DNA of 50,264 nt, taken from Spirochaetaceae bacterium (GTDB lineage Bacteria; Spirochaetota; Spirochaetia; DSM-27196; SLST01). The position numbers and the translations under genes were made by a program. The notes under the pieces are model-generated. The model was not told where the DNA came from. It saw only the letters and a program-made list of their open reading frames with translations, and ran no database searches. The stretch's first letter is position 1; each line of letters begins with the position of its first letter. The stretch is from assembly GCA_007118855.1 (NCBI GenBank), contig SKQU01000336.1, positions 1-50,264 of the forward strand, written 5' to 3'. Shown here piece after piece: positions 8,542 to 18,110 of the stretch.

Positions 8542-9465
8542 ATGCTTCGCGAACGGATTCTGAAGTGGCCCAGGATTGTCGGAACGACGCTCTGGGAGGC
8601 GTACGGTGAGTGGCACCGCGACGGCGCTGCGCGACTGAGCGTCGCCTTAGCCTACTATACCGCGCTCTCGCTCGCGCCCATGTCGATCCTGCTGGTCGGT
8701 CTCGCGCGCTACGTCTTTGGCGACGCCCGGTGGGACGCCGATCTCGCCGTGCTGCTCGAGGGCGTTCTCGGACCCGAAGTCGTGACCTTCGTCCGGTCGC
8801 TCCTGTTTACCGCCGGGCGCGCCGGCACCCGGTACGCGACGACCGGCATCGGTATCTTCGCCGTTGTCTACGGCGCCTCTCGCGGGCTGATGTGCCTGCG
8901 CGGGGCGCTGAACCGGATCTTCGCCCATGGATCGGCGCAGGGCCGACGCGGGTTTCTCGCCGAGCTGCTTGCGAAAGCGCTCACCATCGCCGTGACGGTA
9001 GCGATTCTCTTCGGGATCCTGCTGCTGCTCTTCCTCAGTCCCTTCCTGGGGGCGCTTCAGGCGAACATCACCGACCTCGTCCCCGCGCTCGGCCGGTATG
9101 AGGTTGTCACGACTCACGTCTCCTCTTTCCTCATCGCGACCGTCTTCTTCATGATCCTCTACCGCGTCGTGCCGGCGCACCGCCTGCGGTGGGTCGACGT
9201 GCTCCCGGGCTCGCTCTTCACCGCGGTGCTTTTCAAGGCGGGTGACGCGATCATCCGGCTCTACCTGCGCCGGACCCTTCTGGCCTCGCTCTTCGGTGCC
9301 GCCGGATCCTTCGTGATCGTGCTGCTCTGGCTCTACTTTCTCGCCCAGATCATCTTCTACGGCGCGGAGTTCACCTACGTCTATCTGAGGCGGCTCGGCC
9401 GGATCTCCCCGCACGAGGAGGGGGCGGCAGCCGATGACGCGCTCAGGGATTCCCCGCCACGGTGA
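8542..9465 (+). CDS. YihY/BrkB family inner membrane protein
   Basis: ALAYYTALSLAPMSILLVGLARYVFG..., GAAGSFVIVLLWLYFLAQIIFYGAEFTYVY is diagnostic. Confidence 0.9.
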   Translation: MLRERILKWPRIVGTTLWEAYGEWHRDGAARLSVALAYYTALSLAPMSILLVGLARYVFGDARWDADLAVLLEGVLGPEVVTFVRSLLFTAGRAGTRYATTGIGIFAVVYGASRGLMCLRGALNRIFAHGSAQGRRGFLAELLAKALTIAVTVAILFGILLLLFLSPFLGALQANITDLVPALGRYEVVTTHVSSFLIATVFFMILYRVVPAHRLRWVDVLPGSLFTAVLFKAGDAIIRLYLRRTLLASLFGAAGSFVIVLLWLYFLAQIIFYGAEFTYVYLRRLGRISPHEEGAAADDALRDSPPR

Positions 9466-10390
9466 GCTCGGCGACCTGGTCGTCGCTGAGCTTCACGTCG
9501 AGCGAGGCGAGGTTCTCCCGCAGTTGCTCGAGTGTCGTGGGTGCGGTGAGCGGGATCGTCTGCGGGCTTCCGGCGAGCATCCACGCGTAGACGACCTGGT
9601 TCGCCGTCGCGCCGAGCTCGGAAGCGACGCGCCGCAGCGTCGCGAGCCGCTCGTCGGTCTCCGCTCCTGCGTACTGGGCGGGTACCTCGCGGTCGGAGCG
9701 GGTATAGGCGCCGCGCAGGAGCGGGCTGTAGGCGAGCAGCCGGAAGTCTTCGTGCTCGCGACAGTAGTCGAGCAGATCCTCGTTTGAGCTCCTCTGCGGG
9801 CCGAAGCTCGCTCCCGGCCGCGGGCGCAGGTAGGTGTGACGCTGCTGGACGCAGCAGTACGAGGCCCAGCCCCGGCTTTTGCTGAGGTCGCGTGCCTCCG
9901 CGATTCTCCACGCCAGGTAGTTCGAGCACCCGATCGCGCGCGCTGCGCCCGAGACGACGAGCTTGTTGAGCGCGCCCAGCGTTTCCTCCAGCGGATCGGT
10001 GCGGATATCCGCATGTGCGTAGTAGAGATCAACCCGGTCGGTCTGCAGCCGCTTGAGGCTTCCGGCCGACTCTTTTTCGATCGTTTCCCGCGAGAGGCTC
10101 GGGCCTATGTCGTCGCGGTTGAACCCGACCTTCGTCGCGATCACGAGCTCGTCACGGTTCCCGCGGTCGCGCATCCACTCGCCCAGGACCGTCTCACTCT
10201 CCGTTCCCACGCCACCGGCGTGCCACCTGGAGTAGTTGTTGGCGGTGTCAATGAACCTCCCGCCCGCCTCGTAGTACGCGTCGAGGATCGCGAAGCTCGT
10301 CTCGCGGTCGACCCTCGTGCCGAACTGCAGAATGCCCAGGCAGAGCTCGCTGACGTCGATGCCGCTGTGTCCGAGTGGTAGTCTCTTCAT
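9443..10390 (-). CDS. Aldo/keto reductase
   Basis: MKRLPLGHSGIDVSELCLGILQFGTRVD, FIDTANNY, DRVDLYYAHADIRTDPLEETLGALNKLVVSGAARAIGCSNY. Confidence 0.92.
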   Translation of the reverse strand: MKRLPLGHSGIDVSELCLGILQFGTRVDRETSFAILDAYYEAGGRFIDTANNYSRWHAGGVGTESETVLGEWMRDRGNRDELVIATKVGFNRDDIGPSLSRETIEKESAGSLKRLQTDRVDLYYAHADIRTDPLEETLGALNKLVVSGAARAIGCSNYLAWRIAEARDLSKSRGWASYCCVQQRHTYLRPRPGASFGPQRSSNEDLLDYCREHEDFRLLAYSPLLRGAYTRSDREVPAQYAGAETDERLATLRRVASELGATANQVVYAWMLAGSPQTIPLTAPTTLEQLRENLASLDVKLSDDQVAELTVAGNP

Positions 10391-10842
10391 CGTGATTCTG
10401 CCTCCTCTTGATCCTTGAGCATACCATGCCGGCGGTCGCCCTGTCGCTCAGCCGCCGGCCTCGCGCGGCTTCTCGAGCCAAGAACGATCCGCCGCAGACC
10501 TGTTCCCACGGCCGTTCCGAGGGCGGCGCCCGCCGTGTTCGCGGCCATGTCGAGAAGGTCGAAATCCCTTCCGACGAAGTGCTGGATGACTTCCATGAGG
10601 ATGCCGTAGGCGGCTGCAAGCACGATGACCGTCACCGACCGCCTCGCCACATTCCCGCCTCTGCGCAGCGAAAACACCGCGAAGAACGACAGCGCGGTGT
10701 AGGCCGCGAGGTGGCCCAGTTTGTCCGTCCCTCCCGGGCCGTCGATTCTGATGGGCGCGAGCGAGAGAGCCGTGACGACGGCGACCGTGACAATGAGAAG
10801 CAGCCGCGACACGGTGATGATCCGGCTCGCCGGCATGCTCAT
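10387..10842 (-). CDS. VanZ-like family protein
   Basis: DKLGHLAAYTALSFF, GILMEVIQHFVGRDFDLLDMAANTAGAALG. Confidence 0.8.
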   Translation of the reverse strand: MSMPASRIITVSRLLLIVTVAVVTALSLAPIRIDGPGGTDKLGHLAAYTALSFFAVFSLRRGGNVARRSVTVIVLAAAYGILMEVIQHFVGRDFDLLDMAANTAGAALGTAVGTGLRRIVLGSRSRARPAAERQGDRRHGMLKDQEEAESR

Positions 10843-11975
10843 GCTTTCCGCCTGCGCTCTCCGAGTCCGGTCGCGACGAGAAAGAGCAGCGCGCAGAGCG
10901 GCAGGAGGTAGAGCGCGGCCTTGAAGGAGACGACGTCACTGACGAGGCCGAGCAGACCCGGGAAGACGATACCGCCGACCGGGATCGCGAGCTTCACCAT
11001 GCCCATCGCGCTCCCGGCGATATGACGGTAGCGCAGCCCCGCGGTCGCGATCGTCAGCGGAAGCAGGGGCGCGACGCAGAGGCCCGTCACGAAGGCGAGG
11101 GCGGTCAGGAGCGCGGGAGGCAGGGGGAGCGCGAACACGAGGACGCTCCCGAGCAGGGCGCCGCAGGCTGCGACCATCGCGACTCCATAGGGCCGATTGT
11201 GCCTCGGGAGCAGCCCCATCAGCATCCGCCCGGCTGCCATTCCCAGCAGAAAAAGCGCGAGGGTGATCTGCGCCGATTCCGCGCTCATCCGTCTGACTTC
11301 AGTTGCGTACGTGGTGATGACACCGGTCGTCCCCACTCCGAGCCCGATCGCTCCGGCGCCCGCGAGAAAGAGGAGCAGAATCCCCGTGTCCGCGGTCAGC
11401 TCGCGGACGATCTGGCCTCCGCTCGCCGCGCGGTGATGACCCGGCGGACGAAGGAAGACCACCAGCGCGAGAAGCGCCGCCATCGCAACCGCGACCTGCG
11501 TGAGCGAGGCGCTCCAGTTGAGATCGAGCGCCATCAGGTACAGCGTGATGCCGACCATCCCGATCGACACGAAGAAGTGGTTCACCGTCACGTACCGGCT
11601 TTCGTTGCGCGTATGCATGTCGAGCAGCATCGCGTCGGTGACTGCCTCGACGGCACCCATGCCCCCGCCCATGATGAACATCACGCCCAGGTTGACCGCG
11701 AAGCTGTCGCTGCGGTAGAGCGCCGCGAACGAGAAACCGAGCATGGCGAGGCCCACAGCGAGGATCGTCGGCTTGGGGTGGAGATCGGACAGCGCCCCCC
11801 CTACGACCACCGCGATCCCGACGCCGACGTTCTGCGCCGCGATCAGGTAGCCGATCTGCGACGCCGAGAGCCCGACCGCCCGCGCGGTCGCCCCCACGAT
11901 CGCCACCCCGATCCCGAGGAAGAACATGGAGAGAAAGGCGGATCCGGTAGCGATACCCCTGTTTGCGATGCCCAT
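10839..11975 (-). CDS. MFS transporter
   Basis: About 12 hydrophobic segments, MFS-like loops (GGALSDLHPKPTILAVGLAMLG). Confidence 0.85.
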   Translation of the reverse strand: MGIANRGIATGSAFLSMFFLGIGVAIVGATARAVGLSASQIGYLIAAQNVGVGIAVVVGGALSDLHPKPTILAVGLAMLGFSFAALYRSDSFAVNLGVMFIMGGGMGAVEAVTDAMLLDMHTRNESRYVTVNHFFVSIGMVGITLYLMALDLNWSASLTQVAVAMAALLALVVFLRPPGHHRAASGGQIVRELTADTGILLLFLAGAGAIGLGVGTTGVITTYATEVRRMSAESAQITLALFLLGMAAGRMLMGLLPRHNRPYGVAMVAACGALLGSVLVFALPLPPALLTALAFVTGLCVAPLLPLTIATAGLRYRHIAGSAMGMVKLAIPVGGIVFPGLLGLVSDVVSFKAALYLLPLCALLFLVATGLGERRRKA

Positions 11976-11978
11976 GGT

Positions 11979-13151
11979 CTACCGATAGCGGACGGTATAG
12001 CCGTACTGGATGGTCGTAGCGCCCGGAAGGGGGCGAAGAATCGTCGCGAAGACCTCGGTCGCCGGCGGCACCGTACGTTCTACCACTCGTCCCGCCTCCG
12101 ACTCGAGCCCGCGAAGCTGGAAGCTGATCTCGACGTCGGCCTCGCGGTCGAGCCCGTTCCGGATGAAGACGAGAAAGGTCAGGTCGATCTGTTCGACCCG
12201 GACGTCTACCCGGGAGGCGGAGGTGAACCGCTCGGAGTAGCCGGCGAAGTCGGCCATCGTGATCGACGCGCCGTACACTTCCTCGAACGGCGGACCGCCG
12301 GGATGGGACGCGTAGTAGAACTGGTTCTCGCGCGGCTCAACCGGCCCGCCGTCGGTACCCAGAAACAGAAAGGGGATCGACTGCATCGTACCGTCGGGCA
12401 GGGGGATACGCACGTCAAAGTGCAGATGGGGTCCGGAGGACCGACCCGTATTCCCGCTGTACCCGATCAGGTCTCCGGCCCTCACGCGGTCGCCCGGGGC
12501 GACGACCGCTCCGTCGTAGCGCAGGTGCGCGTAGTTCGCGAAGCTGCCGTCGTCGTGCATAACGAGAACGTAGTTCGCCTCGCCGCTGTAGCTTCTCGCC
12601 GGCCCTCCCACGCGGGAGTCTTCCTTGACTTCCGCGACTATCCCGTCGCGGGCGGCGAAGACCTGCGTGCCTTCGGGCATCTCGAAGTCGACCGCGTACT
12701 CGTTCTCCCCGTAGTGCGAGAAGGCGCCACGGAATCCCTGTGAGAGCCGACGCTTCTCCCCGTGAGCGTACGGCATCAGGTAGAGATGATCGTCGTCGTG
12801 GTCGACGGTATACGGATTGCCGCGAGCGTAGCGGTACGAAAGGGTGTACCCCACACGGCCGCTCGTGTTCGTCGGTCGCAGGCGGAACAGTTCCACCCCC
12901 GTCGCTCCGGGGGCGAGCTCGATTCCGAACGGCGTCGGCGCGTCGGGCTCCATGTTGATGAGTCGCGCCAGGTCGACGTTGAGGTAGACCGGGATGATGT
13001 GAGCGCTCGACGCCCGGATGACCACCGATCCGTCCTCCCGCTGCTCACCGGTCACGACGACCTGGTCCTCCTGCGCCCCCGAGATCTGCGGTACGGCGAT
13101 GAGAAGCAGTGCGCATATCGCGATCACGAGCCGGCCGGCACCTTGTGTCAT
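11979..13151 (-). CDS. M23 family metallopeptidase (LytM domain), secreted
   Basis: Signal peptide; HYGENEYAVDFEMPEGTQVFAARDGIV, GYSGNTGRSSGPHLHFDVR. Confidence 0.92.
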   Translation of the reverse strand: MTQGAGRLVIAICALLLIAVPQISGAQEDQVVVTGEQREDGSVVIRASSAHIIPVYLNVDLARLINMEPDAPTPFGIELAPGATGVELFRLRPTNTSGRVGYTLSYRYARGNPYTVDHDDDHLYLMPYAHGEKRRLSQGFRGAFSHYGENEYAVDFEMPEGTQVFAARDGIVAEVKEDSRVGGPARSYSGEANYVLVMHDDGSFANYAHLRYDGAVVAPGDRVRAGDLIGYSGNTGRSSGPHLHFDVRIPLPDGTMQSIPFLFLGTDGGPVEPRENQFYYASHPGGPPFEEVYGASITMADFAGYSERFTSASRVDVRVEQIDLTFLVFIRNGLDREADVEISFQLRGLESEAGRVVERTVPPATEVFATILRPLPGATTIQYGYTVRYR

Positions 13152-13247
13152 CAGGAGCAGAAGGTACCGCGCCGCCGACGCCGCGCCAAGTCTCCGCCCT
13201 TCGCGGCCGCGGTGCGCGCGGCGCCACGAATCCTGCCTTTACAGGCC

Positions 13248-13280
13248 GAACCCCTCCGCGGATAATGCCGGGAGGGGTTT
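13248..13280 (+). promoter_or_regulatory. Hairpin sequestering the thyX Shine-Dalgarno
   Basis: AACCCCTCC (13249-13257) is perfectly complementary to GGAGGGGTT (13271-13279), 13-nt loop; GGAGG lies 7 nt before GTG at 13283. Confidence 0.5.
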
Positions 13281-13282
13281 CC

Positions 13283-14182
13283 GTGGCACATATCGTTGTT
13301 CCTGAAGCAGAAGCGATCCTCGACCGGGAGTATCCTGTGCTCGACAAGGGGTTCGTTCGGCTCGTCGACTATCTCGGCGGCGACCAGCGCATCGTGCAGT
13401 CGGCACGCGTATCCTACGGCGAGGGAACGAAGAGCTATCGTCAGGACGCCGGCTTGATCGACTACCTCCTCCGAAACGATCACACTTCGCCGTTCGAGCA
13501 GGTGGTGCTGACCTTTCATACGAAGATGCCGGTCTTCGTTGCCCGGCAGTGGGTCCGACACCGGACCGCACGCCTCAACGAGATCAGCGGCCGGTACAGT
13601 GTCATGAAGGACGAGTTCTACGTGCCCGCAGGCGAGGACATCGCACTGCAGAGCACGGACAACAAGCAGGGGCGATCGGACGAGAGCATACCTCCTGAGC
13701 GCCGGGAGTCCGTGCGCGACCAGTTCCGCTGCGGGCAGGCCGACGCGTATGCCGCCTACAGCCGCCTGCTCGACGACGGCATCGCGCGCGAGCTCGCGCG
13801 GATCAACCTTCCCCTGAGCCTCTATACCGAGTGGTACTGGCAGATAGACCTGCACAATCTCTTTCACTTCCTCAAACTGCGCATGGATCCGCACGCCCAG
13901 AGGGAGATCCGGCTCTACGCGCAGACGATGTTCAGGATCGCGAAGACCGTCTGCCCCGCCGCCTGCGCCTCCTTCGAACGGCACGTGCTCGGTTCGCTGC
14001 ACTTCTGCGCCGAAGAGCTCGCCGCGCTTCGCCTGCTGCTCGAACACGATTCGGAAGCCGGCGGGCAGGCCAAACCCCGAGCCGACGCGGCGGTTCGCGC
14101 CGCCGCGGCAGCCAGGGAGGCGGGTCTTTCGGGGAGGGCCGCCGAGCGGTTCGTCGCCAAGCTCTCCGGCGGGCGGCAGTGA
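13283..14182 (+). CDS. thyX: FAD-dependent thymidylate synthase ThyX
   Basis: RQWVRHRTARLNEISGRYS (RHRx7S signature), SPFEQVVLTFH, LYTEWYWQIDLHNLFHFLKLRMDPHAQREIR. Confidence 0.95.
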   Translation: MAHIVVPEAEAILDREYPVLDKGFVRLVDYLGGDQRIVQSARVSYGEGTKSYRQDAGLIDYLLRNDHTSPFEQVVLTFHTKMPVFVARQWVRHRTARLNEISGRYSVMKDEFYVPAGEDIALQSTDNKQGRSDESIPPERRESVRDQFRCGQADAYAAYSRLLDDGIARELARINLPLSLYTEWYWQIDLHNLFHFLKLRMDPHAQREIRLYAQTMFRIAKTVCPAACASFERHVLGSLHFCAEELAALRLLLEHDSEAGGQAKPRADAAVRAAAAAREAGLSGRAAERFVAKLSGGRQ

Positions 14183-15456
14183 TCGTCAGATCGGCACGTT
14201 GGGGCGTACTGCTGCTCGCGGCCTCGGCGGCGCTCCTCGCCGGTGCGGGAGCGGCTGCGGTCACCGTCGGACCGCTTCCCCCTCCGGGGCTTGCCGGGAT
14301 CATTCTGCCGCTCGCCGGTCTGCTGCTCGGGGTACTCGTGCTCTTCGCCGGGCACGTCTCCTACCCGCGCGTACAGAACCTGCGGGTCTACCTCGCAGGC
14401 TACTCGATCGGCCTGCAGAGCATTCTCTACGTCGTGTTCGTCGGCCTTGCGCGGTACTACATCGACGCGATTCCAACCGTGCCCCGAGGATACCGCGAAG
14501 TCGTCTATCTGCTGGGCATCCTCCTTGCCGGCGCCTGTACGCTGCTTCCCGCCTTTCCGACCTACCGGAGCACCCGGATTCTTACCCTGGTGCTCGTGGG
14601 GCTCCAGGCCACGCTGCTCACCGCGGTACGGTTTCTCCCGGCGAGCTTCGGTTTCCTGGAGCGGCTCGAGCCGGATCGACTGCTCTCGCCGCCTGCGATC
14701 GCGGCCGTGGGGCTTGCGACGGCCGTCGTTCTGGTGAACGCCCTGCTGCGGCCGCAGACCTTCTATCTTCGCGGTGCTTTCTCCGGGATCGCGCTCCTCG
14801 CCGCCGGCGCATGGGTGCTGCCTTCGCTGCTGACCGCGGTCGGCTACGGACCGGTGTCGCCCGACTTCGTGGCGCTCCTCTACGTTTCGTGCGCGCCGTT
14901 CTTCCTCGCGGGATCGATCCTCGCGCACATTCTCGCGCGGATGGAGCACCGGGTCTCGTATGACCCGCTGCTGCAGATCTACAACCGCGAGTTCTGCAAC
15001 CGGATCCTCGCCGAGCAGTCGAGTATCAACACGCGACCTCCCCTGTGCGTCATGATGATCGACATCGATCACTTCAAGCAGGTGAACGACACCTGGGGGC
15101 ATCAGGCCGGCGACCGCATCCTGTTCAACGTCGCTCAGACGGTCCAGAAGTCGGTTGTGCCGGAGGGCGTCGTCTGCCGCTACGGCGGCGAGGAGCTCAT
15201 CGTCTTCATTCCCGGGCGTACGGGGCGCGATATCGTTCCGCTCGCGCAGCGGCTGCGTGCAAGCGTCGAAGGCATGGAGACGTCCCTGCGTTCCAAGCGC
15301 ATCAGCGTCACCGTATCCATAGGGATCTCCGACCGACGCTCGGCGCGCCATTCACTGAGGCAGGTGGTCCGCGCGGCGGACAAGGCGCTCTACATCGCGA
15401 AGGAGAACGGCAGGAACCAGATCCGCTTCGTGCGCATCAAGGAAGCCGCCCGCTGA
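14179..15456 (+). CDS. Membrane diguanylate cyclase (GGDEF domain)
   Basis: Multiple TM segments, DIDHFKQVNDTWGHQAGDRIL, RYGGEELIVFIP. GTG start overlaps thyX stop. Confidence 0.88.
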   Translation: MIVRSARWGVLLLAASAALLAGAGAAAVTVGPLPPPGLAGIILPLAGLLLGVLVLFAGHVSYPRVQNLRVYLAGYSIGLQSILYVVFVGLARYYIDAIPTVPRGYREVVYLLGILLAGACTLLPAFPTYRSTRILTLVLVGLQATLLTAVRFLPASFGFLERLEPDRLLSPPAIAAVGLATAVVLVNALLRPQTFYLRGAFSGIALLAAGAWVLPSLLTAVGYGPVSPDFVALLYVSCAPFFLAGSILAHILARMEHRVSYDPLLQIYNREFCNRILAEQSSINTRPPLCVMMIDIDHFKQVNDTWGHQAGDRILFNVAQTVQKSVVPEGVVCRYGGEELIVFIPGRTGRDIVPLAQRLRASVEGMETSLRSKRISVTVSIGISDRRSARHSLRQVVRAADKALYIAKENGRNQIRFVRIKEAAR

Positions 15457-16246
15457 ACGCGTACAGCAGAACCGCCGTCACCGCGGCGAAGAGGGTGCTC
15501 GCAAGGTTCACCGCGTCGTTATCCACGATTGCGATCCCCCTGGTCCGCGTGTTCGGGCCTTGCTCCCCTCGGCGCCGTTCGGTCGCCCGGCCGGACCCGT
15601 CGCGGTACTGCGCCTGAACCGTCGCGCCGAGCAGGCTGTCCACCGTCGTCCCGACCATGCCGGCCGCAAAGACGATCCCGAGCGCGGGCAGAAGAGCGAC
15701 CCTTGCCTCGACGGCCGCGAAGAAGGCGGCTATCAGGAGGCTCCCGGCCGCCGCTGCTGCGGTTCCGAGCCAGGACACGCCGCCGGAGGTCCCGCGGTCG
15801 AGCCGGCGCCACGTGAGAACCGAGCGCGGCGAGCGCGCGCTCAGCACGCCGAGCTCGCTTGCCCACGTGTCCGCGGTTGCCGCAGCGAGCGCAGCGGCGC
15901 TCGCCACCGCGAAGGAGGTCTGGCCCGTGATCCGCAGCAGGAGCGCCGCCGTTGCGGCGACGCCGCCGTTCGCGATGACCTGCACGTAGTCGCGTCGGCT
16001 TCCCCGCTCGTGCATCCATCCGAGCGACGGGCGCCTGCGTGACCCCGCTCTGCCCGCGATGGATGAGCTCATGAAGAAGAGCATCAGCATGACCCAGTAG
16101 AGCGGGCCGCCGCCGACGAATATGAGCATGCCCACAAGCGCTCCGGCCACCGCCCCTGAGCCTGTCACCGATCTCCGCTGGAACGCCGCGTACCCGGCGC
16201 CCACGTTGAGCATCACGGCAGCGGCCGTGAGAAGCACGGCGCTCAT
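15437..16246 (-). CDS. DUF92 / TIGR00297 family membrane protein (VTE6-like)
   Basis: TADTWASELGVLSARSPRSVLTWRRLDRGTSGGVSWLGTAAAAAGS is the DUF92 core. Start at MSAVLL. Confidence 0.85.
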   Translation of the reverse strand: MSAVLLTAAAVMLNVGAGYAAFQRRSVTGSGAVAGALVGMLIFVGGGPLYWVMLMLFFMSSSIAGRAGSRRRPSLGWMHERGSRRDYVQVIANGGVAATAALLLRITGQTSFAVASAAALAAATADTWASELGVLSARSPRSVLTWRRLDRGTSGGVSWLGTAAAAAGSLLIAAFFAAVEARVALLPALGIVFAAGMVGTTVDSLLGATVQAQYRDGSGRATERRRGEQGPNTRTRGIAIVDNDAVNLASTLFAAVTAVLLYAFSGRLP

Positions 16247-16914
16247 ATCAGGTACACGAAGAGCAGGGTCGCGACAGGGACGGTGAGATTGTCGAGGCCG
16301 TACGGCGTGACGAGCTCCACGACGGTCGCGACCAGGGCGATCGAAAACGCGGTGAGCAGCACGCCTCCGGGGAGCAGTCCGGATGCGGGGGTCGCGAAGA
16401 GTGACGTGAACACGAGGGCGACCGCGGCGGAGGCTGCGAACATCGCGCACGACCCGGCGATGCTCTTTGAGTTGCCGAACACCCGCAGCGTTGCCGTCCG
16501 CTGCATCTCGCCGACGAGCGAGGCGAGCCCGTCGCCCCATCCGAGGACGAGGATCGCGAGTCCGCCCATCCAGACCGGCACCGGGCCGCCCCAGGTCAGC
16601 AGCACGCAGACGAGCAGCGCCACGGGGAAGTAGATGGTGCCGAGGTTGCGGCTGCGCTCCTCGTGTTCCATCGCCGGGAAGAGCCGCAGGAGGTAGCTCG
16701 CGAGGTTGATGAAGATGAAGGCCACCGGTCCGACGATCGCGAACTGCCATCGGTCGAAGAAGATCATCGCGAGGATCCACCAGTGCGATACCCCGATATG
16801 TACGACCTTGCGCGTCACCGACGCCGAGAGCCTGCCGGTTCGAAGGAGCAGCTGCGCAATACCGATGAAGCCGAAGACGTAGCCGAACGAGACGAGAATG
16901 CCCCACCAGTTCAT
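16243..16914 (-). CDS. Dolichol kinase/phytol kinase-like (CDP-alcohol cytidylyltransferase-like) membrane protein, VTE5-like
   Basis: TRKVVHIGVSHWWI, GWGDGLASLVGEMQRTATLRVFGNSKSIAGSCAMF; 4-nt overlap with the DUF92 gene. Start at MNWWG. Confidence 0.75.
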   Translation of the reverse strand: MNWWGILVSFGYVFGFIGIAQLLLRTGRLSASVTRKVVHIGVSHWWILAMIFFDRWQFAIVGPVAFIFINLASYLLRLFPAMEHEERSRNLGTIYFPVALLVCVLLTWGGPVPVWMGGLAILVLGWGDGLASLVGEMQRTATLRVFGNSKSIAGSCAMFAASAAVALVFTSLFATPASGLLPGGVLLTAFSIALVATVVELVTPYGLDNLTVPVATLLFVYLI

Positions 16915-16986
16915 CCGCTTAGCATCGACGCGCGGCGCCGGTCTGTCAACCTTGAATAAACGCGCACGATGCCGTAGTGTCTGGAT

Positions 16987-17736
16987 ATGCCGAATAGCGA
17001 GGGTCAGAAACGCCTGGCTGTCCTCATCGACGCCGACAATACGCAGCCGGCGATCATAGATAGTCTCCTCGAGGAGATCGCGAACTACGGGATCGCCACC
17101 GTCAAGCGTATCTACGGCGACTGGACCAGCACGCACCTCAAGGGCTGGAAGGAAGTGCTGCTCGAGCACGCCATTCAGCCGATCCAGCAGTTCGCCTACA
17201 CCCGCGGGAAGAACGCGACCGACAGTGCGATGATCATAGACGCGATGGACCTCCTCTATACGGAGACGATGGACGGCTTCTGCATCGTTTCAAGCGACAG
17301 CGACTTCACCCGTCTGTCCGCGCGAGTACGGGAAGCGGGTCTCATCGTCTATGGATTCGGCGAGCAGAAGACTCCCAAGGCATTCGTGGGTGCGTGCGAC
17401 CGCTTCATCTTCACCGAGATCCTCCGCAAGGAGGACGAAAAAGAAGACGGTGGTGGCACTCCGCGCAAGAGCGTCCGTGAGCTGAAGAGCGACTCGCGGC
17501 TCGTCAACCTCCTGCGGAATGCCACCGAGGACTCCGCCGACGAGACGGGGTGGGCGAACCTCGGCACGGTGGGCCAGAACGTCGCGAACAAGGCGCCCGA
17601 GTTCGACCCGCGAAACTACGGGTACAAGAAGCTCGGAGAGCTCATCCGGGCGGTCGATCTGTTCACGATCGACGAAAGGTCGAGCGAGAACTCTCCGGCC
17701 AAGCAGATCTACATCCGCGACAAGCGCAGGAAATGA
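16987..17736 (+). CDS. NYN domain protein with C-terminal OST-HTH/LOTUS domain
   Basis: RLAVLIDADNTQPAIIDSLLEEIANYG, SDSAMIIDAMDLLYTETMDGFCIVSSDSDFTRLSARVREAGLIVYGFGEQKTPKAFVGACDRFIF; LVNLLRNA...WANLGTVGQNV...NYGYKKLGELIRAV. Confidence 0.9.
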   Translation: MPNSEGQKRLAVLIDADNTQPAIIDSLLEEIANYGIATVKRIYGDWTSTHLKGWKEVLLEHAIQPIQQFAYTRGKNATDSAMIIDAMDLLYTETMDGFCIVSSDSDFTRLSARVREAGLIVYGFGEQKTPKAFVGACDRFIFTEILRKEDEKEDGGGTPRKSVRELKSDSRLVNLLRNATEDSADETGWANLGTVGQNVANKAPEFDPRNYGYKKLGELIRAVDLFTIDERSSENSPAKQIYIRDKRRK

Positions 17737-18110
17737 AACGCTTCGCGACGAAACCGCTCGACGTTCTCGCTCTGCTGATCTCGGTGGCGATGGTGGCGGG
17801 CGCCGCGGTCTTTGCCTACGGAAACGGCGCCGCGCCCGGCGGGGTGAGTATCCAGAGCGACGACGGTACCTTCCTCTATCCGCTCGACCAGGCGCGGCGG
17901 GTGGCGGTGCAGGGACCGCTCGGCGAGACCTTCGTCCAGATTGGCGACGGGCACGTGCACGTGGACGAGAGTCCCTGCCGTGACAAGATCTGCATCGCCG
18001 CGGGGGCGCTTCGCATGACCGGCCAGTGGACCGCGTGCCTGCCGAACCGGGTGTTCGTCAGGGTCGAGGGCGGCGAGGTCGAGGACGGGGTTGATGCCCA
18101 GACGTTCTAG
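17733..18110 (+). CDS. NusG domain II-containing protein
   Basis: N-terminal TM; HVHVDESPCRDKICIAAGALRMTGQWTACLPNRVFVRVEG. Confidence 0.85.
   Translation: MKRFATKPLDVLALLISVAMVAGAAVFAYGNGAAPGGVSIQSDDGTFLYPLDQARRVAVQGPLGETFVQIGDGHVHVDESPCRDKICIAAGALRMTGQWTACLPNRVFVRVEGGEVEDGVDAQTF

Noticed and set aside
11022-12743. 573-aa plus-strand ORF
   Set aside because: Runs antisense across both the MFS transporter and the M23 peptidase, which have clear family motifs.
13915-15351. 478-aa minus-strand ORF
   Set aside because: Antisense to thyX and the diguanylate cyclase; composition (E/R/H-rich) is typical of GC-driven shadow ORFs.
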